Origin: Oribacterium sp. C9
GTDB taxonomy: Bacteria > Bacillota > Clostridia > Lachnospirales > Lachnospiraceae
DNA length: 64,000 nucleotides
Direction: 5' to 3'
NCBI RefSeq assembly: GCF_002007235.1
Contig: NZ_MUHW01000009.1
Location: 62,001 to 126,000 of the forward strand
Below, piece after piece: positions 7,494 through 15,900 of this stretch. The notes under the pieces were generated by a model, which was given only the letters and a program-made list of their open reading frames with translations, had not been told where the DNA came from and searched no databases. The position numbers were made by a program, and so were the translations under genes. How positions within the stretch are numbered: position 1 is the first letter of the stretch; each line of letters starts with the position of its first letter.

Positions 7494-9612
7494 AACTTTA
7501 AATTCAGGCGATAAAGGAGCTTTTTCCGGATTTAACCCTTTAAATCTTCCTGATATCAATGACCGTTCCTTCTGGGATGGGCTGCCTGATGATTACCGTA
7601 AGGAACGATTGAAGCTGGCGGAAGAAGCCGCAGAAAAAAGCTGGCCCGAGATACTGATGTCTGACTACCTGAGATTTTCTCATGATGGTAACAGAACCTA
7701 TTTTGAGGATAAGTTCTTTACACGCAGAAGGATACTTACTGCTCTCGTTATGGGGGAGTGCATAGAAAATAAAGGCAGATTCCTGACAAAAATAATAGAC
7801 GGAATCTATCTGATACTTGGTGAGACAACCTGGTGTCTTCCCGCCCACAACAGCTATATAAGAGATACCAGGCAGTTCACTATACCTGACACCTCAAGAC
7901 CTGTGGTTGACCTCTTTGCCGGGGAAACATCAGCTATTCTTTCCGTGGCAGAGTCTCTGCTTCGCCCGGTACTCTTATCCGAGAGCCCTTTTATATGTAC
8001 TGCTATAGATAACGCTCTTCACGAAAGAGTTATATCTCCATATCTCAGATTTCATTTCTGGTGGATGGGTAACGGTCTCGAGCCTATGTGTAACTGGACT
8101 CCCTGGATAACACAGAATGTGCTGTTAACGGCTTTTACAAGACCTGCAGCAGTATCTTCTTTAAAACAAATCATCCCGAAGGATGAAAGTGCATCTATAA
8201 ACGAACAGTTTGATGAGACATCGTCCAATCCATCTTTTTACAGCAACCTAAGGATGTCATCCGGGGAAATAGCTGTGAAGCTACGGGATAGAAACGGAAG
8301 AGTCGAGCCACCTGACTGGCGGACAGAGCATTGGCATCCAAGTCATGAAGAACTGTCACAAATTTATGAATCAGCCGTGAAATCAGTTCATCATTTCCTT
8401 TCGGAATATGCGGAGGACGGATGCTGTGATGAAGGAGCCCAGTATTACAGTCACGCGGGGCTCTGTCTTTTCGGATGCCTAAGCATACTGAAAAGTATTT
8501 CACAAAAGTCGAAGATGCTTCATGCAACGGAAAGTGAATCTCCTTTAGAGTATAGCTCTTTGGAAAAAGACGAGACTTTGATCCATAATATCGCCACGTA
8601 CATCATGAAGGTTCATGTGGGCGGTGAACTTTATATAAATTTTGCAGACTGTTCGCCCAAAGCAGGAAGACGGGGTGCAAGAGAATATCTCTTTGGAGCA
8701 TTTGTTCATGATACTGCTATGATGGATTTTGCTGCAACGGATTACAGATCTGAATCCTGGGAGGAACGTCTGAATCCTTCGGAAGAGAACCTCTGGTATC
8801 ACGTTCTGAACGCTCAGTGCCATGGAGCGATGATGGCGCAGGATAAAGACTGTTTGGAGCATAACGATGCCTGGTTTCCAAGCACCGGACTCATGGTGAC
8901 CCGTGACTCCCATTATGTCCTTGCGGTAAAGGCCGGTGACAACGGAGACTCCCACAATCACAACGATGTAGGAAGCTTTATACTTTATAAAGACAATAAG
9001 CCATTCATCATAGATCTCGGTGTAGGAAGTTATACTCAGAAAACCTTTTCCAAGGATCGTTATGATATATGGACCATGCAGTCACAATACCACAATCTTC
9101 CAAGCTTTTATGACAGCGAGGGGACACTCCTGATGGAGCATGCGGGAGAGGAGTATGCTGCTGTAAATGTTGTATGTCAGCAGAATGAATCTGAGGCGTC
9201 GATTTCCATGGAGCTTCAGGAGGCATATCCGGGGCTTGATGGAAAACTTGAGCGTTCTGTGATTTTTAATAAGGACTCCTGTGGCAAAAACCATCCGTCT
9301 ACTGATGAAGAATATGAATGCAGTACAGTGGTGCTGAGAGATCATTACGATGGAAAACTGAATTTCGTGGAAAATTTAATTTGCTACGAAAAGCCGGTAG
9401 TAGAGAATATTTGTGAAAAAATCGTCGATAATAAACATGTAATACATATCGGTAACATCGGGAAGATCTGTGCCTTTGGCTTTTCTGATATCTCAATAGA
9501 AGAACTGCCAATAACTGATCCTCGTCTCGGTGAAACCTGGAAACATTCCTGCTACAGGATAAGGCTCATGGCATCAGAAAAAAACATATGCCTGTATTTT
9601 CAGGATATATAA
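7477..9612 (+). CDS. heparinase II/III-like protein (putative polysaccharide lyase)
   Basis: A 711-residue protein of the heparinase II/III superfamily, whose members cleave uronate-containing polysaccharides by beta-elimination using an alpha-toroid plus a C-terminal beta-sheet domain. The alpha region covers about residues 20-440 and the beta domain starts around residue 480 with the diagnostic H493-N-H-N-D497 (HNHNDVGSFILYKDNKP), followed by FIIDLGVGSYT and MQSQYHNLP. No signal peptide is present, so it would act inside the cell on imported oligosaccharides. ATG 7477 is chosen, with a weak GAGG upstream and overlap with the previous gene. The exact substrate cannot be read from sequence. 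Confidence 0.8.
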   Translation: MRSLNETLNSGDKGAFSGFNPLNLPDINDRSFWDGLPDDYRKERLKLAEEAAEKSWPEILMSDYLRFSHDGNRTYFEDKFFTRRRILTALVMGECIENKGRFLTKIIDGIYLILGETTWCLPAHNSYIRDTRQFTIPDTSRPVVDLFAGETSAILSVAESLLRPVLLSESPFICTAIDNALHERVISPYLRFHFWWMGNGLEPMCNWTPWITQNVLLTAFTRPAAVSSLKQIIPKDESASINEQFDETSSNPSFYSNLRMSSGEIAVKLRDRNGRVEPPDWRTEHWHPSHEELSQIYESAVKSVHHFLSEYAEDGCCDEGAQYYSHAGLCLFGCLSILKSISQKSKMLHATESESPLEYSSLEKDETLIHNIATYIMKVHVGGELYINFADCSPKAGRRGAREYLFGAFVHDTAMMDFAATDYRSESWEERLNPSEENLWYHVLNAQCHGAMMAQDKDCLEHNDAWFPSTGLMVTRDSHYVLAVKAGDNGDSHNHNDVGSFILYKDNKPFIIDLGVGSYTQKTFSKDRYDIWTMQSQYHNLPSFYDSEGTLLMEHAGEEYAAVNVVCQQNESEASISMELQEAYPGLDGKLERSVIFNKDSCGKNHPSTDEEYECSTVVLRDHYDGKLNFVENLICYEKPVVENICEKIVDNKHVIHIGNIGKICAFGFSDISIEELPITDPRLGETWKHSCYRIRLMASEKNICLYFQDI

Positions 9613-9622
9613 TTTGGTGTTG

Positions 9623-9650
9623 TTGAAAAAAGTCGAAAAAATCGTATAAT
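9623..9650 (+). promoter_or_regulatory. sigma-A promoter for the 501-residue unknown gene
   Basis: TTGAAA (9623-9628), 16 bp spacer, TATAAT (9645-9650). The coding region begins 70 bp later. Confidence 0.75.
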
Positions 9651-9720
9651 TAAATTTATAATATGCTGCACATTAGACTTTTTTAGCCTTAGGCAAACCT
9701 TTCAAATTAAAAAAGAGAAT

Positions 9721-11226
9721 ATGATGAGTTTTTTTGATAAAAAGAACAGTGATAATACAACCACCAAAACCAGCGGAGGCAAAGCCGTAAGCGGAAATAA
9801 TCAGGAGTACACCATGGAGCTCTGTTCATTGGAGCGCCGACTTTTATGTTCACTTGGCCCTAATTCATCTATAAGCACAAAAGATAATGAGCCTAACAAA
9901 ACATTGATCATGTCTGTCACCTCAATGAACGGAAAAGATGCCACGGTGACAGATTTCTTATCTTGTGAATACACCTCACCTGATAATAAAAAAGAAATCG
10001 AAAAGATGATGGCAATTTTGTCAAGTGATCTTCAGAAGTCCAGAAATAAAGGGACAAAGTATTTTGTTGTTCCCGAGACAGGGCTTGACCTGTACGCCTA
10101 CATCAAGAGCAGGCCTGACATCGAGATCGACATGGATGATCTTGCAAATGAGATTCTGAACAGTAATGACAAAAAGCTTAGAACAGACTTTGTCAAGCAC
10201 ATTCAGGAGGGTAAAAAGGTCAATATTTTCATTGCCTTAAATAACCTATACAACAAGGTTGCATACGATATGCTTAAGAATGCTTACTCGATGTATTCCA
10301 GTGTGCATTTTTATGAGATCGATCCGGACACCACCGGAGGTGATATTACCTGGCAGAACAGTACCATTGAATCCTATCTTTCACTTTACCGAAATGTCAT
10401 GAATATCGGTGTCGGCATCGTAGGTCAGGAACCATCCTATACTCTTTCTTTGTTGCAGACCGAAGATAAGAGTGTTATTTCTCAGGTTGCATCTCTTACC
10501 ATGTCTCCGCTAAATGCCAGAGAAGAACTATTGAATGCTCAGGCTATAGGACATGCCCGTGATATGCTAAAAGTAGGTCAGAGGAGATCACTCAGTACTG
10601 AAGTTATTGAAAAAGCCATTAAGGATATGGCCAAGGAAGCTGCTCTATATAAATATGATGAATACAGATATCATGAGTTTGAAACCATGGCCATAAATTC
10701 AAAGCATATCGAGAATGGATTATGCATAGTAAAGCTTCCTTTTAATGATTCTAATTTGATACAGAATTACTTCATAGAAGCTCATACAGGACTTTTAACT
10801 ATCATTCAGGATAAGGAACTGTACTACTACGGAAAATCGGAAACAATTTTCCTGTTAACAGATGAATATGGCTGGTCATTAACTCAAGATGGATTTGCTC
10901 ATAAGGATTTTGATAATCGAAAAGCAATTTATGAACTGTCTGATATGACAACAAAGAGAGAGTTCATAAAAGCCCTCAATGCTACGATTGAAAACAGAAG
11001 CAGCCTGAGACAGGCCTATGACTCCATAAGTAATATTTCAAAGAGATACAATGATAGCATGGGAATAGACATGGAAGGTCAGTTCAAGCTCCTTAAATAT
11101 GTGGAAGCATTAAAGGATGATGAAGCCAAGTTGAAATCCGTGCGAAGAATCATAACAGAAACACTTACTCCACGTTCACCATTTAACCCGTTTGGCGAAC
11201 TTTTCAATCATAATTTCTTTAATTAA
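9721..11226 (+). CDS. unrecognised 501-residue protein
   Basis: I do not recognise a family. The protein starts with MMSFFDKKNSDNTTTKTSGG, a polar, probably disordered tail. A mixed alpha/beta region follows (KYFVVPETGLDLYAYIKSRP; KKVNIFIALNNLYNKVAYDML), and the C-terminal third is largely helical and charged. There is no signal peptide or membrane segment. ATG ATG at 9721/9724 has only a weak AAAGAGA ribosome site. It has its own promoter (9623-9650) and terminator (11313-11345), so it is a single-gene unit. Codon use is more A/T-rich than its neighbours, which could mean a different origin. Confidence 0.75.
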   Translation: MMSFFDKKNSDNTTTKTSGGKAVSGNNQEYTMELCSLERRLLCSLGPNSSISTKDNEPNKTLIMSVTSMNGKDATVTDFLSCEYTSPDNKKEIEKMMAILSSDLQKSRNKGTKYFVVPETGLDLYAYIKSRPDIEIDMDDLANEILNSNDKKLRTDFVKHIQEGKKVNIFIALNNLYNKVAYDMLKNAYSMYSSVHFYEIDPDTTGGDITWQNSTIESYLSLYRNVMNIGVGIVGQEPSYTLSLLQTEDKSVISQVASLTMSPLNAREELLNAQAIGHARDMLKVGQRRSLSTEVIEKAIKDMAKEAALYKYDEYRYHEFETMAINSKHIENGLCIVKLPFNDSNLIQNYFIEAHTGLLTIIQDKELYYYGKSETIFLLTDEYGWSLTQDGFAHKDFDNRKAIYELSDMTTKREFIKALNATIENRSSLRQAYDSISNISKRYNDSMGIDMEGQFKLLKYVEALKDDEAKLKSVRRIITETLTPRSPFNPFGELFNHNFFN

Positions 11227-11232
11227 TAATAT

Positions 11233-11345
11233 ATCTCGTCTGATTTATGGCAAAAGCGTCAAACGTCAGGCGAGATGTTTATATGTCAACAATTCGCACA
11301 TATAAGAACAGCGCCGGTGTAGTTCAAACTGCACCGGCTATTTTG
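11233..11345 (+). terminator. two hairpins ending the 501-residue gene
   Basis: ATCTCG-T-CTGA (11233-11243) pairs with TCAG-G-CGAGAT (11266-11276). A second stem, GCCGGTG (11313-11319) with CACCGGC (11332-11338), is followed by TATTTTGTCATTTTTT and is the likely terminator. Confidence 0.7.
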
Positions 11346-11422
11346 TCATTTTTTGTGATCCCTTCCCGGTACAACTATATGTTTTCTTTTTGACGAATAC
11401 GGAAAGCTTTTTTCAAAAGTGC

Positions 11423-11436
11423 TTCCGATATCGGAA
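11423..11436 (+). promoter_or_regulatory. perfect 14-bp palindrome upstream of the GH13 gene
   Basis: TTCCGATATCGGAA is a perfect dyad lying 50 bp before the glucosidase start. TTGACG at 11390-11395 could be the -35 of the promoter. The position suits an operator for a dimeric repressor, but no regulator of that type lies in the window. Confidence 0.4.
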
Positions 11437-11486
11437 TTTAGAATTTAAAATAAATATGAAAATGCTCTATACAAGAGGTATTTGAT

Positions 11487-13304
11487 ATGAAGCATAGAAC
11501 AACAGCTATCTTGACTACTTTGGCTTTGACCCTTTCTCCTATTTTAGGCGCCTGCGGAAGCCTTTCGGTTCCCGTGGCTGAAAGCCGGTCAGACATCAGC
11601 ACGGGGGATAGACCAATGACTAATGAGGATCTTAAGTGGTGGCAGGATACCATCGCCTATGAAATCTATGTAAAAAGCTTTAAGGACTCTGATGGTGACG
11701 GCTATGGAGATATCAACGGGATCATCTCTGAGCTTGACCATCTGAAGAGATTGGGAGTCGGCGCCATCTGGCTTACTCCCTGTTATGTATCGCCACAGGC
11801 CGATAACGGATATGATATCGCCGACTACTACAATATAGACCCTTCCTATGGAACAATGGAGGATATGGATCGACTGATTGAAGAAGCAGGAAAGCTGAAC
11901 ATTCGCATCATCATGGATCTGGTCTTCAATCATACCTCGGATCAGAATGAATGGTTTCTGGAATCCGCTTCCAGTAAGGATAACTCAAAGAGCGACTGGT
12001 ACGTATGGGCAGATCCGAGGGAAGACGGAAGTGCTCCAACCAACTGGAGAAGCTTCTTCGGAGGTTCCTCATGGGAATACTGTGAGTCCCGCGGTCAGTA
12101 TTATCTTCACACCTTCCTGAAGGAACAGCCGGATCTCAACTGGGAGAACCCCGAAGTTCGAAAAGCTCTTTGTGACGTGGCAAACTTCTGGGTCAAAAAG
12201 GGAGTCGGGGGCTTCCGCATGGATGCCATCACCTATATAAAGAAACCCGCAGAATTTAAGGATGGTACACCGGATGCCGGTGACGGTCTCGTAGGCATCC
12301 ACTCCATGACTGCAAACACAGCCGGAATTCTCGATTATCTTAACGAATTTAAGCATACCGTACAGGACGGCACCGATATCTTCACGGTAGGAGAGGCCAA
12401 CGGTGTTTCCTCAAAGGATCTTCCAGACTGGGTAGGTGAAAACGGTGTGTTTGATATGGTATTTGAGTTTGGGTTTGTAGACATCGATCTGCCTGATGAA
12501 AGTAACTGGTGCGCCACCAGGGCCTGGACTCTTCCTGATTTTAAATCCATCTTCACCGCCAGCGAAAAAACCACCTCTCAGCCGGAGATCAATGGCTGGT
12601 ACCCCATGTTTCTGGAGAACCATGACCAGCCAAGGTCCATAAGCCACTTCCTCCCCGAAGGAGCTGACCGTGTTTCCGGTGGCAAAGCATTGGGCACACT
12701 TCTCCTGACCATGCGCGGCACTCCGTTTTTGATGGAAGGAGAGGAGCTTGGGTATGTCAATGTTTCCTGGCCGTCCATTGATGACTACAACGATATATCT
12801 ACAAAGAACCACTATAAGTTTGCTATCGAGGAAGGCTATTCCGAAGAAGAGGCTCTGGCCGGAGTTCATCGTTTCGCCAGAGACAGTGCAAGAACTCCCA
12901 TGCAGTGGGACAGTTCAGAAAACGCCGGCTTCACCGAAGGTAAGCCATGGCTTCCGGTTTATGATGACTATAAAACAGTGAATGTAGACTCAGAGATGGC
13001 AGATCCTGATTCAGTGCTTAACTGGTATATAAAGCTTTCGGAATTACGCAGTGCTCACAGAGAACTTGTTGACGGACGCTATGAGGAGCTCTTTCACGAT
13101 GACGAAAAGATCTTTGCCTACATAAGAGAGAACGCTTCCCGAAAAGCCATCGTACTGATCAACTTCTCCACGGAATCTGCATCCTTCGACACCTCTGTGG
13201 TGGAAAACGCAGAGCTTCTTATCAGTACCAACGATAAAAGTCAGAAAGGAACGCTGGCTCCGCTTGAAGCTGTGATATATGAAGAAGTGATAGTCAGTTT
13301 ATGA
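11487..13304 (+). CDS. exported GH13 alpha-glucosidase lipoprotein
   Basis: A 605-residue glycoside hydrolase family 13 enzyme of the oligo-1,6-glucosidase/dextran-glucosidase type, which removes glucose from short alpha-glucans. The signal peptide ends in the lipobox ILGAC, so the enzyme is anchored on the cell surface, unusual for this normally cytoplasmic subfamily. Catalytic residues are visible: nucleophile D246 in GGFRMDAI, acid/base E303 in VGEAN and D380 in ENHDQPR. RDSARTPMQWD is typical of the subfamily. DSDGDGYGD near the N-terminus is the usual calcium-binding loop. It is followed 27 bases later by a sensor kinase gene, so starch or isomaltooligosaccharide sensing may be linked to it. 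Confidence 0.92.
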   Translation: MKHRTTAILTTLALTLSPILGACGSLSVPVAESRSDISTGDRPMTNEDLKWWQDTIAYEIYVKSFKDSDGDGYGDINGIISELDHLKRLGVGAIWLTPCYVSPQADNGYDIADYYNIDPSYGTMEDMDRLIEEAGKLNIRIIMDLVFNHTSDQNEWFLESASSKDNSKSDWYVWADPREDGSAPTNWRSFFGGSSWEYCESRGQYYLHTFLKEQPDLNWENPEVRKALCDVANFWVKKGVGGFRMDAITYIKKPAEFKDGTPDAGDGLVGIHSMTANTAGILDYLNEFKHTVQDGTDIFTVGEANGVSSKDLPDWVGENGVFDMVFEFGFVDIDLPDESNWCATRAWTLPDFKSIFTASEKTTSQPEINGWYPMFLENHDQPRSISHFLPEGADRVSGGKALGTLLLTMRGTPFLMEGEELGYVNVSWPSIDDYNDISTKNHYKFAIEEGYSEEEALAGVHRFARDSARTPMQWDSSENAGFTEGKPWLPVYDDYKTVNVDSEMADPDSVLNWYIKLSELRSAHRELVDGRYEELFHDDEKIFAYIRENASRKAIVLINFSTESASFDTSVVENAELLISTNDKSQKGTLAPLEAVIYEEVIVSL

Positions 13305-13331
13305 TGTAATGAATTATATGGCAGGGAAAAA

Positions 13332-14789
13332 ATGATTGGAAATAACACCTTCGATAAGTTAAGGGTTCAAACACATAATAGTTTGTCAGCAGATCATAAA
13401 ACGTCTCTTAGGTGGACGTTTGTAATCATGTGCCTATCATCACTGTTTTGTATAGGTTTGCTGATAAAAAGCGGTATTTTCAGGGATAGTTCTTCCAGCA
13501 CGTTCAGAATCGCTTCTATATTCTGCATCATTTTTTTAACATTGCTATCAGGATATCTGATTGAAAAAAAAGATACTTCAGGAGTGATGCGTTATTATAT
13601 GCTGTTTCTCCTTAATTTGTATGTCGCAGTATTCTTTAATGCTCTTGTGGGCTGTGTCTACGGGATTCCATACCATACACACCTTATATCCATATTAACA
13701 GCCGCGTCTTACTTTTTTTCGATACTTCTTTTTATGACAATATGGCTCTATCAAAAACAGTTTATAGAGGATTCAGTCATTACACGCGTTGTTACAGTAT
13801 TCATTTTCACGGGAGTTTTAATCTATACCGGAGCCATAATCCTGAATTTTTATACACCGGTTCTTTATTATGTCACGGAGTCCGGTATTTATTCCGACAG
13901 ATTAGAGGAGCATTTAAGTATCATCATAGATTTATTCTGTCTAACGTCATTGTGTGCGGCTACGCTTCTTTCTAAATTAAGCAGAACTCAAAAACTTTCA
14001 TTTTTATGCTGCATTTTATCCCCTGTTCTTTTTTCTGTAATGTCTTTGAATATGGAGAATTCAATCGGTAATTACACAATTTTGGGTATGATGATACTCG
14101 TCGTGATGCTGCCTATCTGTCTTTTATTTTTCAATGCCAATGATGAACTTGAAAAGGAGGTTTTAAGGCGTGAAAAAGAACAGATAGAACTTCAGGTTTC
14201 TGCCATGATCTCACAAATGCAGCCTCATTTCCTTTATAATTCCCTGTCAGTGATCTCGGCACTATGCGAAAAGGATCCTGCCCTTGCATCGAAGGCTACT
14301 GATGCATTTTCTGATTATCTTCGTGAAAACATCAATTTCGCAAATAAAAGCGATCCCATTTCGTTTTCCGAAGAATTAAGCCACATAAAAGTCTATGTAT
14401 GGCTGGAGAAGCTACGCTTTCCAAACAAGCTGAATATTGAATATGACATAAAAGCCACATCATTTCCTGTTCCGGCACTGTCGGTACAGCCACTGGTAGA
14501 AAACGCCATAAAACATGGAATCTGTAAAACCAGAAGTGGCGGAACGGTCAAGATCAGTTCGTTTGAAACGGATGAAAATTATAATGTTACGGTTTCTGAC
14601 AATGGTGCAGGATTTGATGTTACTAAAACTGCTGATGACGGCAGGCATCATTTAGGTATAGAGAATACACGGTACCGAATAAGTGAAATGGTGGATGGTC
14701 ATCTCGATATCATAAGCTCCCCGGGTAATGGAACCACTGTAACCATAAGAATCCCTAAACGAAAGCAGAATAGTAATAGATGTAAATAA
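13332..14789 (+). CDS. LytS-like sensor histidine kinase
   Basis: A 485-residue membrane kinase. Residues about 25-270 contain roughly seven to eight hydrophobic segments and no extracellular domain. A short coiled coil (NDELEKEVLRREKEQIELQ) then leads to the His_kinase domain with the phospho-acceptor H299 in QPHFLYNSL, and a HATPase with VENAIKHG and DNGAGF. This is the LytS/YesM type that pairs with nearby regulators. The receiver-SARP gene starts 23 bases downstream, so they form one two-component system. The ligand is unknown; the flanking glucosidase and amidohydrolases are the obvious candidate targets. Confidence 0.9.
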   Translation: MIGNNTFDKLRVQTHNSLSADHKTSLRWTFVIMCLSSLFCIGLLIKSGIFRDSSSSTFRIASIFCIIFLTLLSGYLIEKKDTSGVMRYYMLFLLNLYVAVFFNALVGCVYGIPYHTHLISILTAASYFFSILLFMTIWLYQKQFIEDSVITRVVTVFIFTGVLIYTGAIILNFYTPVLYYVTESGIYSDRLEEHLSIIIDLFCLTSLCAATLLSKLSRTQKLSFLCCILSPVLFSVMSLNMENSIGNYTILGMMILVVMLPICLLFFNANDELEKEVLRREKEQIELQVSAMISQMQPHFLYNSLSVISALCEKDPALASKATDAFSDYLRENINFANKSDPISFSEELSHIKVYVWLEKLRFPNKLNIEYDIKATSFPVPALSVQPLVENAIKHGICKTRSGGTVKISSFETDENYNVTVSDNGAGFDVTKTADDGRHHLGIENTRYRISEMVDGHLDIISSPGNGTTVTIRIPKRKQNSNRCK

Positions 14790-14812
14790 AACGCTTAAGA
14801 AAGAGGAAAGAT

Positions 14813-15595
14813 ATGAGAGTGTTGGCTGTAGAAGATGAAGTCATACTACTGGGGCAATTGACTAACAGACTTCATGAGGTATTACCGGAATCGGAAATCG
14901 TGGCTTTTGATAATCCCGATGATGCTCTTGCCGCTATAAATCAGTCTGCGATCAATATCGCTTTTTTGGATATTGCCATCGGGTATATGACTGGAGTGGA
15001 TCTGGCGAAACGTATCAAAACCGTATATCCTCAATGCGATATAGTATTTTGCACCGGGTACAGCGATTATGCTCCTCAGGCTTTTGAACTTGGCGCAAGC
15101 GACTATCTTATGAAGCCTGTCACGGTGGAAAAAATAGAACATGCTTTATCACAGCTTCGTCATACTCCCATATACAAAATGGCGAAGCAGGGATTATACA
15201 TTCAATGCTTCGGTGATTTTGAAGTCTTTTATGACGGAGAGCCTGTGACTACTTTTACAAAACGTGCAAAAGAATTATTCGCGTATCTGGTAAACAAAGA
15301 AGGTATTCTCTGTCCCACTTCTGAGATCTGTAACATTATATTCCGTGGGAGCTCCGATTCTTATCTTCGTGTTGCGAAGAAGGACCTTAAGACGACCCTT
15401 CGCGAAATCGGTAAGGAAACTGTTCTGGTCAGCGGCTGGGGTGTAATGGGAATAAACAGAAAACAAGTACAGTGCGACTACTTTGATTATCTGGATGGAA
15501 AACCGGGAGCCTTAAATCTGTATAAGGGATCTTATATGTCCCAATATGACTGGGCCCGGAAGAAAAAACTGACAGATAAGGTTAATTTAAAATAA
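14813..15595 (+). CDS. response regulator with receiver and SARP-like winged-helix domain
   Basis: A 260-residue regulator. The receiver (residues 1-120) has the acidic pair E7/D8, phospho-acceptor D53 in IAFLDIAIG and the conserved Lys in LMKPVT. Residues about 125-230 form a winged helix of the SARP/OmpR kind (GLYIQCFGDFEVFYDGEP, then KRAKELFAYLVNKEG), in place of the LytTR domain that usually partners LytS kinases. The bacterial transcriptional activation domain that follows in full SARPs is short or missing. GAGGAAAG precedes ATG 14813. A terminator lies at 15722-15751. Confidence 0.88.
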   Translation: MRVLAVEDEVILLGQLTNRLHEVLPESEIVAFDNPDDALAAINQSAINIAFLDIAIGYMTGVDLAKRIKTVYPQCDIVFCTGYSDYAPQAFELGASDYLMKPVTVEKIEHALSQLRHTPIYKMAKQGLYIQCFGDFEVFYDGEPVTTFTKRAKELFAYLVNKEGILCPTSEICNIIFRGSSDSYLRVAKKDLKTTLREIGKETVLVSGWGVMGINRKQVQCDYFDYLDGKPGALNLYKGSYMSQYDWARKKKLTDKVNLK

Positions 15596-15900
15596 TACAA
15601 TGTATTTATGGCTGCACTGCGAAAGAAATTCAAATACTGATATTGGTGCTTTGCGCGTTAAATGAGGCACGATGGTGCAAAGTAGAATAAATAATTAAAC
15701 ATTTTTATAATGACTTTCAGGAAGGGATCGGAATAAAATCCGGCCCTTTTTAATTGTCGAAAATTTCCTGTTTTAACGGACTTTTAACGCTTTTTTTAAG
15801 TAGAATGATGAAAACAATTATAGATCCTAATGGTCGGATATATTTTCCGGCCCAAAACTATGTATCTGATAGTTTAGTCTTTGTATTTAAGGAGAGAAAC
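15596..15900 (+). other. intergenic region before the amidohydrolase cluster
   Basis: This 305-base gap holds the terminator at 15722-15751 and a possible -10 TAGAAT at 15801-15806 without a clear -35. CTTTGC and GCAAAG around 15652-15681 can pair. An in-frame ATG at 15754 would extend the next gene by 49 residues, but it has no ribosome site and its predicted residues are not conserved in the downstream paralogue. Confidence 0.5.
15722..15751 (+). terminator. terminator after the two-component operon
   Basis: GGG-CGGA and TCCG-CCC form a stem with a small bulge, followed by TTTTT (15747-15751). Confidence 0.65.

Noticed and set aside
15754-15900. 49-residue N-terminal extension of amidohydrolase copy A
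   Set aside because: No ribosome site, not conserved in copy C, and ATG 15901 has a good site and matches the paralogue's start.
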